Shown here: one piece after another, positions 29,769 to 43,329 of the stretch
How positions within the stretch are numbered: the first letter of the stretch is position 1
Layout of the letters: the number at the start of each line of letters is the position of its first letter
Assembly (NCBI GenBank): GCA_015499995.1
Contig: JADNRV010000031.1
Span: 334,934-398,933 of the forward strand
Direction of reading: 5' to 3'
DNA from: Flammula alnicola
Taxonomy: Eukaryota; Basidiomycota; Agaricomycetes; Agaricales; Strophariaceae
Length of the DNA stretch: 64,000 bases
The notes under the pieces: generated by a model
What the model was told of the DNA's origin: nothing
The model's database searches: none
The model's input: the letters and a program-made list of their open reading frames with translations, nothing else
Position numbers and translations under genes: made by a program

Positions 29769-31462
29769 ATGTTGCCGAGAAACCTGCAAAGTCTTGCTGT
29801 ACGTGCAGCCAACCGAAACCGGGCCCGAGTGGCACGTCAATTCGCCCACCCTCCACCGTTTCGGATAGTCACTGGCTCGCAAACCCTTACATTTCACTCG
29901 TCATCTCGGCAGCAAAATGAACTTCCGAAATCACCTTTCCAAACGTTCGTCGACGTCTTGAAGGATGAGTTGCGGAAGAATAGGGAGTTGCAGGAAAATG
30001 TAAAGCAGCTTCAGGGTGATGTGGAAAAGCTGCAGGACTCCGAAGCGATGAAAAAGGCCAGAGACGCATATGAGCGGGCACGAGTGCGTAATACTTTCTT
30101 AACGTTCCCATGCCTAGATCTGACCTCCTTACCAGCTAACCTCGAGTATTAAAGAGAACCCACGGCTACGAGCAGCTGCAGAGGAACTCAAAAAGACAGG
30201 AGTTAAGGTTGGAGATGCCGTTTCAGAGGCTCTGAAATCCATGGAAGAGAGCGAAGTCATGCGCGCCGTGAGTTATAAAATTTATAATATGGCCAACAAC
30301 TAATTCTCATATCCTCTTAGATTTCTCGGGCCTCCTCTGCCGTTTCATCTGCTGTAGAAAAATCCACAGAACCAATTCGCAAGACTGCAGCGTATAAAAC
30401 GCTGTCGGAAACTCTAATCGACGCTCTGGACGACAGTGGGAGTGCGAAGCATGCAGGTTTTGAGGAGAAGGAAGCTCGACGGCTTCGGAGGCAAAAACGA
30501 CTAGCTAAAGCTGGTCGCGCCTCAGGACTGGGACCAAGCCGCATTGTCGCGAACCCCGAGTATGTCCTTCGCGTATTCCACTTGGTTTCGAAATTCATAC
30601 GTACGCCGTTACAGAGCAGGAGAGGCATTAGTTCTCCACAAGGATTCGCCGAAGCAAGAAGCATGGAATAGGCTGAAGGAGACTAACCCCGTCCTGAAAA
30701 CATTTTTCCAGATGCGCCAAGCGTATGATGAATCTGAGAATCCAGTTATCTCGTCTATGCGATCAGTAACAGAAACCATCGGCTCGTGGTTCGATGAGAA
30801 TGAGACGGCTCAAGTCCTGAGGCTGATGAAGAGCATGGATCCAGAGTTCAACCGGGAAAGCTTCGAGCGAGAGTTGAGAGAGTACGTCGTTCCTGAGGTG
30901 GTGGATGCATATCTATCAGCAGACCAAGAGGCTTTGAAAGCGTGGTGCGGGGAAGCTGTAAGCGCGCTTTCTTTCCTTATTTTGACCCCCCTAAACTTCG
31001 TTCTTATTAGACCTATAATGTCCTCTGGGCTACTATGGAGCATTTCCTGCGCCAGGGTTTGATCAGTGACAGCAAAGTCCTCGACATTCGTCAGGTAGAT
31101 GTAAGTACCGCGGCTTTTCGAAATGCTGAAGAAAGCCATTCTAAAAAAACTCACTTGTTCAGGTATCGGACGCAAAAATCTTGGAGAATGACGTTCCTGT
31201 TTTCCTTATTACATTCGCCACTCAGGAAATGTTGCTCTTCCGAAATGCGAAAACTGGCGAAGTTGCTGTGGGCGCGGAGAACAAGGTTGAGCAATGTACC
31301 TACGTTGCAGCGATCACACGCATTCCTGAAGAGCTGGACAACGAACTTACAGGTGGATGGAAAGTCATTGAGGTATGTCTATATTATTCACCTTGAATCA
31401 GCTGTGGCTCAACAAAATTATTTTTTAAGATGGCGCGCAGAAGTGCCCGCGCGTATCTCTAA
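29769..31462 (+). CDS. TIM44: Mitochondrial import inner membrane translocase subunit TIM44
   Basis: Peripheral matrix protein that tethers mtHsp70 to the TIM23 channel. The start at 29769 gives an Arg-rich, acid-poor presequence (MLPRNLQSLAVRAANRNRAR). A coiled-coil segment follows (DVLKDELRKNRELQENVKQL), then RRLRRQKRLAKAGRASG. The C-terminal Tim44 domain runs from about 30620: LKTFFQMRQAYDESENPVIS, TAQVLRLMKSMDPEFNRESF, and across two introns (about 30958-31010 and 31102-31161) YNVLWATMEHFLRQG, VFLITFATQEMLLFRNAKTG and ELTGGWKVIEMARRSARAYL. Stop at 31460-31462. Full length, no damage. Confidence 0.93.
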
Positions 31463-31779
31463 AAGTACCACTCAATACCTATCTTTATTCTATTCCTGCA
31501 TAGACCCACGATACACTGCACCCTAATTCCTGCTGTCGGATTGCATAATCACCACTCACGTTTGTTTGTCATTGAGCACTAGATATCTTATCAGTGCGTA
31601 GACCGATTGCGAACACTTCAGGCGTATAATATTCAACCATTACTCAGACATCAGATTCAATGCGAGCATCGACTCCGAGCATGCAAATGCGTTAAATCAA
31701 TAACTATAAGCATCAACGAACTAACATCGCCCAAGCAAAACACAACAGATTCATTGGCAGCCAGTCTTTCGATCTTGTC
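31463..31779. other. Intergenic, after TIM44
   Basis: About 320 bases with no supportable gene. Includes the TIM44 3' UTR and the flank of the pseudogene that follows. Confidence 0.35.
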
Positions 31780-32801
31780 ATGTCCTCTAAACTCTTACTT
31801 CTCGGCGACGTCCTCCGAAGAGTTTTCCCTGTCTATGTCAGGATATCGAGACTGTCTCCGCCCTCAAGACGTTGATTAAGGAGAGCGAGAAACTAGTGCT
31901 TGACCAGATTCCCGGAGCCGACCTTGAACTCTGGGATGTTTCCATTAACCTAGATGTCCGTTTCAACGAGGAAATTAAAAATTCGATCTCAAAAAGCAGA
32001 CTCCAATTATGCCTTTCGCCAGACTGTCAGAAGTCTTCAAGGACGTACATACACAGCATCTCCACATCGTCGTGACCCCACGAATTCTCTCAATCAATTT
32101 CTTGGTTCTCGCTGCCTCCCAGTCATGGTGCCGGATAACCAGATGGTCGCCAAGCTCATGACCTCCATTAAGAGGTTATGAAACCTGCATTGGACGATAT
32201 TTCAATAATAAACCTCCAAGTCTGGAAGGTTTCCATCCCCGATGACTCCATTCTTGAGGAGATTACGGGAACTTTATTGTCGGCGGCATTTCTTGCTGTC
32301 TCTGAGCCTGATCCGAACCATGTGCATGTCCTCCATGGGAGCAATGACAAAATTTGTCTCTCACTATTCCAAGGAAGTACACTTGTTCTGTGAATCGAGA
32401 GGAGTCGCACCGAAACTTTTAGGATTTGAGACCATACTGGCTGATAGATATATGGTGGTCATAGCTCAGATTCACGAATCCTATGTCGATCTCTTCAATG
32501 CTCCGGGGCTCAGTGCTGCTCGCACTTCTTCGCTCCTCGCTGAAATCGGTGGCACTTTAACTGGCCTAGATCAAGCAGGTTATGTGCATGGCAATATTCG
32601 TGATATCAATATCATTGTTACAGAAGACGATGATGATGTGAAATTTATGTTGATTGATTTTGATTGGTCCGGGATACTTGGAGAGCTGCGATATTCACCT
32701 CTGGCGACCTGAGGGGGGACGCGATCATTGGGGAACCTACCACCTCCGAGCATGACATTCAAATGTTGAACCACATGTTTTCTGTGTTAACGGTAGAGTA
32801 G
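31780..32801 (+). pseudogene. Broken Crinkler-like N-terminal domain plus protein-kinase-like gene
   Basis: An ATG at 31780 opens a short stretch resembling the ubiquitin-like Crinkler (CRN) N-terminal domain, but the frame is lost near 31840 and resumes one base out. Further pieces (LELWDVSIN near 31925, then a second module with LQVWKVSIPDD near 32215 and EPDPNHVHVL near 32315) lie in different frames. The downstream part is kinase-like: GVAPKLLGFETI, then GYVHGNIRDINIIV (catalytic-loop position) and FMLIDFDWSGILGE (DFG-like position, 32643-32684). The frame breaks again near 32710, and the tail EHDIQMLNHMF is in another frame before a stop at 32799. CRN N-termini fused to kinases are known in Agaricomycetes. 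Here several frame breaks indicate decay. Confidence 0.7.
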
Positions 32802-33188
32802 GGGCTAAATCTCAGCTGTGTACACTGTTGCGTGGTTCCTGAAGACCACCGAATAATGTTTTTCTGAACGAGGTACTAGATCCTACGGTACATGAAAGCC
32901 GCTTACGCCCATCGTCAAGGAATCTCCAGAGATGTCCTTAGTATCGAAGCCATGCTACTCAACAAATGCCTTTCCGGATAATGGCAGTAGTTACTTAAGC
33001 TGCAGATTTTTCAGCTATTAGGTTTCGTTCTTTTGGGCCCACGATTATGTAGTGATTATAACACATACCAACTGTAAGTAAGGGGCTTGTAGATATTTAA
33101 TATAGATATACTGGAAGGGGCTTTTCTCGCCTAACGCATCATAGGAAGGTATGCATATCGTATAAACTATGCATAGATCGGAGGGGAT
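32802..33188. other. Intergenic
   Basis: About 390 bases, AT-rich towards 33050-33110. No gene or repeat could be supported. Confidence 0.35.
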
Positions 33189-34242
33189 TCAAGCTTTGGC
33201 TGTTGTCGGAAGCACATTGTTGAGCAATATACCAGCCGTTTTACATAGGCCCCGCAGACCTTCAAGCACTGTTTTTCTCGCCAGACAGTCAGGTCGAGAG
33301 CACTCTTGCTGTAGACCGGCGTTTCCGGTGGCTACGGTCGACACTGATCCTTCGTTTGCATCCTTAACCAAAACGTGCATGAGAATGTGTCAGACAGGGA
33401 ACGAAACAATATCTACCTCGGCTTCCTCGTTTTCTTCTGGAGTGAAGGTAGCTGCGAGATTCTCTGCTATCTCCACTTCCATCTCGACATCGCCTGCGAG
33501 ACCGTCGTCCGAGTTCTCAGGGGGGTATTGGAGCTGCTGGGAGAAGGTGCACGAGTCGACGAGGCAGTTTCCGCAGTCGTCCGTCGTGGCAGGGATTGAG
33601 GAGTGGGATAGGCAGTTGGATTGTTGAGTGACTTTGATCTGCGGACTGGGGTCTGAGGGCTGAAACGACAAAGAATAAGGAAACGAATTTATGAACCGCC
33701 AAAATGAAGATAAACGTACAGTGCAGTGATTCTCGAAGTCGTGGCATGAGCCGCAGGGATGTCATCCATGCTAAAAAATGCAGGTCAAGATAACCTCCGT
33801 GCGTTAAATTTATAAACTTACATAACATCGGTCTCCGACATCTCATTGGTACTACCTTGCGTAGTCGTGTCTCCATTAGAAGTGCGCCTAATGATCCCTG
33901 AATACAGCATGTTTTATGGTGGTCTTGCACCTTGAGTTCCAATTCCAAGTTAATGAGGTCGAGCTAAAATCACAGCTCAAGTTAGTAAGAAGTGGGCACA
34001 TTAGAAAATATTTCCATGCCTCTTGGCGAGTGTGAGCGGGAGAGAGCTTCCCCTTGGTTTTCTCCCGAAATTGGTGGCAAATCGCTCTATGTTCCAATAG
34101 AGTTAGGTCTTTAGGAGGTCGAAAATCGCATCCCGCATCTTCAAGCGCAATTTTCAGTCTTTGTAGACTAGAAAATATAGATAAGTCATCTTGCATTTTG
34201 CGTTTCGAGGATGGCTCACAGTTCCTTCAAGGGTGTCGTCAT
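33189..34242 (-). CDS. Unrecognised gene, exon chain partly unresolved
   Basis: No known domain recognised. A likely start at 34242 (MTTPLKEL) splices to LQRLKIALEDAGCDFRPPKD and a helical, charged stretch ending about 34035. At the 3' end two exons join well: an acidic segment (VEMEVEIAENLAATFTPEEN, 33470-33410), a 54-base intron, then CLARKTVLEGLRGLCKTAGI to a stop at 33189. Between 33990 and 33860 I could not find a splice pattern that keeps one frame: an exon LDLINLELELK and the following SNGDTTTQGS are one base out of phase. Either an unusual splice site or a one-base indel is present. In 33550-33670 all three minus frames are open, which makes frame choice hard. Confidence 0.4.
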
Positions 34243-34462
34243 TTTGAACTGGTCGATAGAGATGTATGCGATGTACTCGTTTCTTCGCTGGAAGATTCGA
34301 AGCGCAAAAGGACTGTAAGCACCTCAAAGGAAATTTGGAAATAACGGATATGCTTACAAGTCGTGAAAGTGCCGTCTTTATTAATGGTATTGTTCGCGGC
34401 CGCAGTTTCTCACCATTGATCTCGGCTTGCTCACGAACTGATCAAGGGAGCAGGAATTTAGC

Positions 34463-35009
34463 TTAGAGGGATCTCCAGTACCAAACCACGACAATCGCAC
34501 CGAGAGCAATAAAATCGTCAACTGATATTAGCCCATCATCTGCCGGACACACATAGTAAGCAAAGAATGCAGGGATCAGTCCTGAAAGGCGCTTAAGAGA
34601 TGCATTCAGCAAGACGATAGAGAAAGGAATGGCGCATCGCCACTTACGTTCAAGATTGGTCGGCTTCCTATTCTGGTTGAAGTCGAATACATTGCGGGGT
34701 TCTGACGAACTGGTGGCAGGTGGGCGCTTCAATGACTTCGAGGCAGCGGCTCGTTTGAGGCCCTAGGACGGCGTGTTGCAGGCATGCCACTCAAGTAATT
34801 GAACCAAAAGCTATCCTGCAGTATGGTCGATGGGAAGCCTGTTCCGAAAATATAGTATCGAAGATCGTGTAAGGGCTTGCTAGAACACCAGTGTTCAGGA
34901 AATTTGACGAGAGGCTCAGGATCTGAGCTGACAACGATAGGAGGAGTTTGAAAACTAAGGGGAGGTATTTGTCGGATTGCAGGATCATTTTATGTTCGAA
35001 GGAAGCCAT
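34463..35009 (-). pseudogene. Small predicted membrane protein with two apparent one-base frame breaks
   Basis: Not recognised. An ATG at 35009 reads MASFEHK and then leaves the coding-like frame. One base out, an excellent frame runs: DPEPLVKFPEHWCSS, LRYYIFGTGFPSTILQDSFW, NYLSGMPATRR. Near 34762 the frame shifts again to KRAAASKSLKRPPATSSSEP, which splices (intron about 34652-34588) to LIPAFFAYYVCP and a hydrophobic C-terminus FIALGAIVVVWYWRSL. The two shifts fall at a T4 run (34988-34991) and a C3 run (34761-34763), each explained by one missing base. So this is either a real gene with assembly errors or a recent pseudogene. Confidence 0.45.
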
Positions 35010-35385
35010 GAGAAGAAGCAGAGAAGGGCAGACGTCGACGTCGAATTTACGTCGTGGCTAACAATGAGCTTGGTCTGATTTCGACGCGTTCCCCAGTTGT
35101 GCATCAAAGTGTGTCACGTGCCCCTTCCCTTTCACAAAAGACGGACACCGAATTCCCGACCCTTCATTACTTTTGTAGTATCCATGGCGCTGAAATGCAG
35201 CATTGACATAGACTTAATTTAATTGATTGTAAACAATCAAAGGCCCATATTACTGAGAACAGGCGCGAAATCTTGAAATCTCATGAAGGGAGGTGACTCG
35301 AAGATAGCGTGATGTCTTTTGCATAAGTAATCTAAGAAATACATTACATATTGTTTCGTCTACTGACTCTGTCTGTCAAAGAAAT
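35010..35385. other. Intergenic
   Basis: About 375 bases between the phosphoglucomutase stop and the preceding small gene. AT-rich near 35200-35350. Nothing recognised. Confidence 0.35.
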
Positions 35386-37390
<2,005 letters not shown>

Positions 37391-38675
37391 GATGGTGATG
37401 GATAAGGTGAAAAGAGTTGGAAGCCCTGCTCGACTCCTGTATCGATGTCCCAATTTATGATGTCAGATAGTAGTCATGTGATCGTTCCTCATTTGACTGT
37501 CACCGGCGATTTTTAAGGGGCTATGATTTGAGTTTGACACACATTTCCCGTGCCGTGCTATCGAGGACTGTACCTATCTATCCGTCTTTGCTTCTGCCTA
37601 GGATTAACTTGATAGGTCCTGGGATTCATAATACATCCTGAAATTGAACTTTTGAAGGCCAACATGAAACATTTTTGTCAAGATTGCGGGAATATGAACA
37701 CACGTTCGCGTCAATTCTGGGCACGCGCACCTCTCGACACTGTGACTTTCCGTCTCTTTCCGTTCGAACGTTGTTCACCACAGTGCCAACATCAAACTAT
37801 CTCTTGATCTGCCAGAGCTGTGGTCTCGAGCGTCTCTTGATTGCGAAATTCTCGGGCAAATCCAGGGGTTCCTTCGGCGGGACTTGGCGCACCACTTGGA
37901 CGATAGGATTTATCTTGCAAGCAAGAACATAATCTGCATTCTTCAGGCATGTAGCAAGGACGATACATGGTACGTGCATTGTGCAGCACGCAGGTACTCC
38001 TTCTCATTTGGCGCTTTCTCTCACCCATCAACATCAACCGTGGCGACTGCTCTCACCCCTGCTCTGTTCTTTCTTGACACGATTCCTCATTAACTGTCAG
38101 ATCCTCAGATTGTTTTTCCGTAGCTTCTGTCAAAGAGCTACTACCCCACCAGCTTTTCTTGATCGTCGAAACGAACGACACCCCATATCCAAAGGGCTGC
38201 TTGCGACGACATCTGGAATAGTCTGAGCCTCGAATCCCTGGCAGTTTAGAAAATCGATGGCCGTTCGAAATACATGCAGCAGGGCTACTCAAGGCCCTGT
38301 GCCCTTGATGATAGGGTCGCCTCAAGTATTTATTCTTTATCGCTTCCCCTCCTGTCGCTTTGGTCTCCATTCAGTCGCCTTATCCTTCAGTCGCCCTATC
38401 CTCCAATTAGCGATACGTGCATGCATGCAGTAGGGTCTTTCGGGTCTTCCGTTATCGTTCGTGAAAACAAGGACTTATATTTGACCTACCGTACTGCGAG
38501 ATAGAGTTAATATTTATTGTGACATGGTAGGTAAGAGTCCCATGGGGGTCTGCTTGTTCCGGACTGTGTTCGGATGGGTTGTCACATGTCACATGTCAAT
38601 GGTTGTCAGCATAACAAAATCACAGGATCTCTTATTTATTCCTGGGTTATACAGCGTTGCAAGTGATGGTGGAAT
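37391..38675. other. Gene-poor stretch with uncertain coding fragments
   Basis: A 44-codon ATG-initiated frame at 37664 (MKHFCQDCGN, with CxxC pairs) and an overlapping, out-of-phase open frame to 38093 (LDLPELWSRASLDCEI) could be the remnant of one gene, but no splice joins them cleanly. The rest shows no gene. Short GTCACATGTCACATGTC direct repeats lie near 38581-38597. Confidence 0.3.
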
Positions 38676-38911
38676 TACTGTACTAAATCAATCAATTCGG
38701 CGGTCACAGGTCACAGGCCTACTCGATTTGACGAAAAGTCACAGAGGTCACGGTAAAAATCCCCAAAATCCCCGCGGAATGGTCGTTCCGGGCATCAAAA
38801 AGCTTACAAATCCATCAAAATATGCCAAATATAGTAATTTGACGAATTCAAAATTTCGTCAGTTGGGTCACAGGTCACACCTACTGACGAATTGATTGAT
38901 TTAGTACAGTA
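38676..38911. mobile_element. MITE-like element with 24-bp terminal inverted repeats
   Basis: A 236-bp segment begins TACTGTACTAAATCAATCAA at 38676 and ends with the exact reverse complement at 38911; the perfect inverted termini are 24 bases including TA at each outer end. If the outer TA pair is the target duplication, the element carries 22-bp TIRs starting CTGTAC, as in Tc1/mariner-type non-autonomous elements. The interior is non-coding, with several GGTCACAGG-type repeats near both ends. Confidence 0.8.
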
Positions 38912-39037
38912 TGGCGAGCAGCTTGTTCAACATGTCCATACTAATGTAAATTAATTCAATTCTTGAAGGACTCGGAAGAAATCAATTACAACTCCACCGT
39001 GAAAAGATTGTATTGGGCGCTATTCCATGTTTCACAG

Positions 39038-39073
39038 GCATGCTTAGAGAAAGGATTATTTCTCCAAGCATGC
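39038..39073. repeat. Tight hairpin, 15-bp stem with 6-base loop
   Basis: GCATGCTTAGAGAAA at 39038-39052 and TTTCTCCAAGCATGC at 39059-39073 pair with one mismatch around the loop GGATTA. It lies in the gene-poor stretch upstream of the DUF676 lipase gene and has no assigned function. Confidence 0.65.
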
Positions 39074-39479
39074 AAGCTAGATTTCTTGGAGCTTGAAGAC
39101 AAGGAATAGTGGATATTTCTATTGCAGGCTTTGCAGCGGCATGAGCACTAGTAATATCTTTCAAGTTGTTGGGGGCAGTGCTTGTTTCCTTCTTCATTGA
39201 ACAACATCTAAACTAGGCTCGTAAATTGAAGGCGTGTAAAATGCTGAGGTCGCCCGCAGTTAGTTTTACGCACGATGTGGAGGTGCCGAGCTTACGCGCA
39301 GCTTACTCGGATGATGATGTAGATGACCGGCATCGGGCCCATTATGATCACCTTGGCTGTGCGCATAAATGTAGAGCGTGCCTTGCAGGCGTACTACATC
39401 CTTTTTCCTACCCCCGTCTTCCCCTACTTCATCTCCTTCACAGGCTGTCTTGTAGATTCGTTCTCTGGTAGACTTCAAA

Positions 39480-41109
39480 ATGACAGCGATACACCTTCTT
39501 GTCCTCATCCATGGAATGTGGGGAAACCCCGAACACTTGGCAGAACTCGCACACATCGCTCGTGAGACACACGACAGTGCAAGCTCAGATGGCACGACAC
39601 TCCACATATTAGTTGCGGAGACCATAAGGGAGGAGTCAACATACGATGGAATAGACTGGGGAGGAGAACAGATTGCCAGAGAGGTGCTCACCTTCGTCTC
39701 ATGGTGTAGAAATGCCCGATTACTAATACTTATATTTTCCCCTTTCCTGAGGTTGTGGACACCGTTAAAGATCTCGAAAGCAGAGGCGATCATGTCGTTC
39801 GCTTCTCTGCTACAGGATACAGTCTGGGTGGGTTAATTGCACGATATTGTATTGGGTAAGTGCTGCTTGCACAAGCCACTATTATCAGCTAACCTTTTTT
39901 TTATCTCGGTTCAGAGTCCTACATCAACAGGGCTTCTTTGAGAATGTCGAGCCAATAAATTTCAATACCATTGCAACTCCCCATTGTGGATTGCCCCGAT
40001 ATCCATCTTTATTTTCCTCGATTGCTTCGGCTTTGGGTCCAAAGCTTCTTTCACGAACTGGCGAGCAATTCTACTGTGTCGATAAATGGTCACCGAAGGG
40101 CCGACCGCTGCTAGTAGTAATGGCAGATCCTGGTATGCTAGAAATGTTACCTTTTAAAGTCTCGACGCCAATGATTGTTGTGCAGATCGTATTTTCTACC
40201 AAGCGCTAAGCAGATTCAAGCAAATTAGAATTTATGCCAATGCGTAAGAGTTTATATGCCAAAGTAATTGTTATTTTTTACTGACATCACCTTCAGCATC
40301 AACGACACAACGGTACCCTACGTGACAGCGGCAATCGAAACTTTAGACCCCTTTGCAGAGCATGAAACCAACGGGCTTGAGATGTACGTTGCGAGCTTTA
40401 TTTCCTACAAAGACCCTGCCATTACTCACTGTCGTCTTCGCAGCGAGTTCCAGGAAAACTATTCCCGTATTATTCGAGAATATACTCTACCAGAAGTTCC
40501 TCCCCCCAAGCCTCCCAAACCTACCGTCCTTACTCCTGATTGGTTCAAAAGCCTAAAGCCTTCAAGACCAATTGTACCGCCATTCCTTCAATTTCGCTTT
40601 CCTCTGAACCTTGTCAGTATTTTCGCGCCTATGTCGTTAATCACTCATGTCAATACGACATATTCTAGGTTTTATACAGCCTGTTGCCTATCCTCATTCC
40701 CGTATTCGTTTCAATGGCAATTCTCCGGTTGTCGCTTGCCACGCGGTCTTCTCGCGCCCGAATAAAGATCCTTGAACAAGAGGCACACGGTGGAGGCAGA
40801 CAAACCCTCCTCAACATGGTCGATGAACTGGAAAGGGAGGTCGAAGAGGCCATGGTGGATCTCATCGACAACCCCGACCCGTCGCCTGTCTATCAAGCAG
40901 TAGACTCGAAGGCGCACCCCATCATCACTCCTACCCACAAGAAGATCGCAAGTTGGCTTAATACGCTGCCAATTAAAAAGGAGCTTGCGTTTTTCCCTGC
41001 CGTACGGAACTCGCATGCAATGATTGTCTGTCGCGATGTTAAGCGTTTCGAGCTTCACCGCCAAGGAGAAAGTGTTGTTAGACACTGGGCTACCTCCTTC
41101 GTTCTTTGA
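39480..41109 (+). CDS. DUF676 serine esterase/lipase (Rog1/Lpl1-like), membrane-associated
   Basis: Alpha/beta-hydrolase of the DUF676 family; yeast relatives Rog1 and Lpl1 act on monoacylglycerol and phospholipids. The start at 39480 is MTAIHLLVLIHGMWGNPEHL, with the oxyanion His-Gly at HGMWG. The nucleophile elbow GYSLGGLIARYCIG spans the intron at about 39856-39914 (catalytic Ser near 39825), then FNTIATPHCGLPRYPS. A later block, NDTTVPYVTAAIETLDPF (about 40300-40360), fits the Asp-containing segment. A Pro-rich stretch precedes one hydrophobic helix (LLPILIPVFVSMAI, about 40680-40730), suggesting membrane anchoring, then a charged helical tail. Ends WATSFVL at 41109. Confidence 0.88.
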
Positions 41110-41267
41110 TGTGTTTTGAAATCTTCTAGACTTTTTTTCGACGTTGTACGTGCGATTAGCAACATTTATGGGACCCTCATATCTTAATATTCTGTCCATT
41201 GATATACCAGACTTATATTGTAGATTGTAACATAAGTATACATACATGAAATTCTCTTCTATTACAT

Positions 41268-42583
41268 TCATAACTTTCCTTCCGATTTATGGTCTCCGAA
41301 CATCTCCGTGAATGCCTTACCAATCTCGGGTATCATGTCTTCGGTTACGACGCTTCTGCCGTACTTGGCAAACGCGAGACGACTAGCGGTACGGGTGACC
41401 ATGCTTCCTCCTACAGCCGCGAGGAGGGGGACACGCGAAGCAGGTAGTGAACGATCCCTAAACAATGTGAATGGATCAGCATTCATCGGTCTTTATTTCG
41501 ATAAGACATTAAATGCTTACCCATAAGCACCATCCTCGTAACACCGTCCCCAGGCCATGAAAGCGCCAACTGACCCGCTCAGCACATCGCCTTGCCCTCC
41601 GCACCGCTTCAGACCACCTTCGACATCTACTTGTACCGTCTCTTTTGCCTTCTCTAACTGTGGATCAGCATCTTTCATCTGGCTCGCTGCAAGGTCCGCT
41701 TCCTCTCCTGTCGAGTCGGTCGAAATAATATCGCTGGGTCCTTTCTCAAGCACCGTGACACCGCCGAGCTTTCGCGAGACTAAGGATGCCCGTTGGTCGG
41801 GAGGTGTCTTAGGGTCGACGCCAACTTGTTCACTGAGCCGTTTGAATTCAACGACGTTGGGAGTGACAACTGCACGGCGGTAGCCCTTGATGATGGATAC
41901 GTCTTGGCCGATCATGTACAGACCATCCGCGTCGAGGACGATGAACATGCCGCGTTCCCTTGCTATGGATACGGCCAATTTCGCGAAAGACTGCATGTAG
42001 GCCTCTCTCCCCAATCCTGGGCCTACGATGAGAACATGTAGACGCGCTAGTATTGACTGAAGCTCAGGTTTGACTTTGTCCGATGATCTAACAGTAGCGT
42101 ATGACGTCTTGGAGTTAAAAATATCGATAGGAATGAGCCTACATGTGTTCATTGAGGATGGGGTGGACTATGAGGTCGGGGGAATAGGATTTGATAGCGC
42201 CAGCTGCTGTGGGCGAGCAGATAACATGTGATAAGTCTACACCCTAGAGGAGACGCCGTAAGTAACATCCTGCGACGGAGTCAAGTAGATCACTGTACGA
42301 ATCGCAAGGCAGAGATGGCCGCGAAGTAGGGTGCCCCTGTATAGCTACGTAAATTAGAGAAGTTCATTAACGGTATGTTCTGATATTGAAGAAACGAGAT
42401 CACTACACACTCTAATGCGCCTCCCAGAACCCCAACACGGCCTACACGAAATTCGCGTCAAGTCTCCAACTTGCTGAGGAGGTTTCATGGGCTCGACTGA
42501 CCGGACTGGCCCTTGTAAAGCGTGCCATCCAAAGGAGGAATCAGCTTTTTGACCTGTTCGATGATTGTACGCGAAATCGGCAT
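41268..42583 (-). CDS. NNR2: ATP-dependent (S)-NAD(P)H-hydrate dehydratase
   Basis: Repairs damaged NADHX/NADPHX with ATP; ribokinase-like fold. The start at 42583 ([20 protein letters not shown]) is followed by small exons carrying [11 protein letters not shown] and [20 protein letters not shown]. The long exon holds [60 protein letters not shown] and the catalytic glycine-rich loop [20 protein letters not shown] (about 41605-41550). The last exon encodes [20 protein letters not shown] and ends SEGKL at 41268. About 330 residues, as expected for the single-domain eukaryotic dehydratase. No epimerase domain is fused. Confidence 0.93.
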
Positions 42584-43329
42584 TGGTTGTTGGTTGCAAG
42601 CAAAAGCGTTTGGCAAGGCCCAGCCATGACGCCAGAGTACGTAAGCGAGTCGCACGACTCAGCCTTCCTTGACCCGCTTTTTCAATTTTGCGACTGATTT
42701 AGGCCAATGTAGGTCCCAGCGGACTCATGCTCCAAGTTTGACTTTCCTGGCTTTCTCCAGCGCGCTTTCCGTTGAAAGACCCGAATTCGACACGAAGGCC
42801 TTGTTATTGTGGACCAGATGGGGATCGCATTGTTCGCTGTGCCAGAAATAGGTTCCGTGTGGCCTGGGGAGGTAACCATCCAACGGCCAGCATATAACCC
42901 TCACAAAACAACACATAAAGACCTTTATACGTCAACTACAGAAGACATGCTTGTATCTTGGATTATAGGTTGCCCAAAACGTAACCCAATGCCGAATGGC
43001 CGTCAATGCCGCCTTGGAAACGGAAGAAAACGTTTCCATTTTTTTTGGCCTCCTTGGCCACATTATCAAAGCGCATAAACAATGGAGAATGGAATGGCTC
43101 CTGAGGCCTGAACCTGGGCCTGGGATGCTTTGCTTGGTTTTCGAAGCGGCCAATGCCTGTGCCACCGATCTCAGCGACCGATCCGAAATTTTCTGGCTCA
43201 ACCGCAGTTTCGATTTAAAAGGGAACGGGACCGACGCTGCTTTCCCCACCTCCTGCCGACCTGCCCCTCTCCGTCCCCACTCTCCTTTAACACTTATATC
43301 CCTCTTCACACTCTAACGCAAGAGTCGGC
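42584..43329. promoter_or_regulatory. Divergent intergenic region between NNR2 and the GH16 gene
   Basis: About 750 bases separate two outward-facing start codons. A TTATATCCC stretch near 43294 could serve as a TATA-like element for the GH16 gene, which starts 35 bases later. No other gene was supported. Confidence 0.4.

Noticed and set aside
37664..38093. Possible two-exon gene with CxxC pairs
   Set aside because: The two coding-like frames cannot be joined by a plausible intron, and the second has no ATG.
38982..39197. Minus-strand 71-codon frame
   Set aside because: No recognisable domain, and it contains the short hairpin repeat; coding potential not supported.
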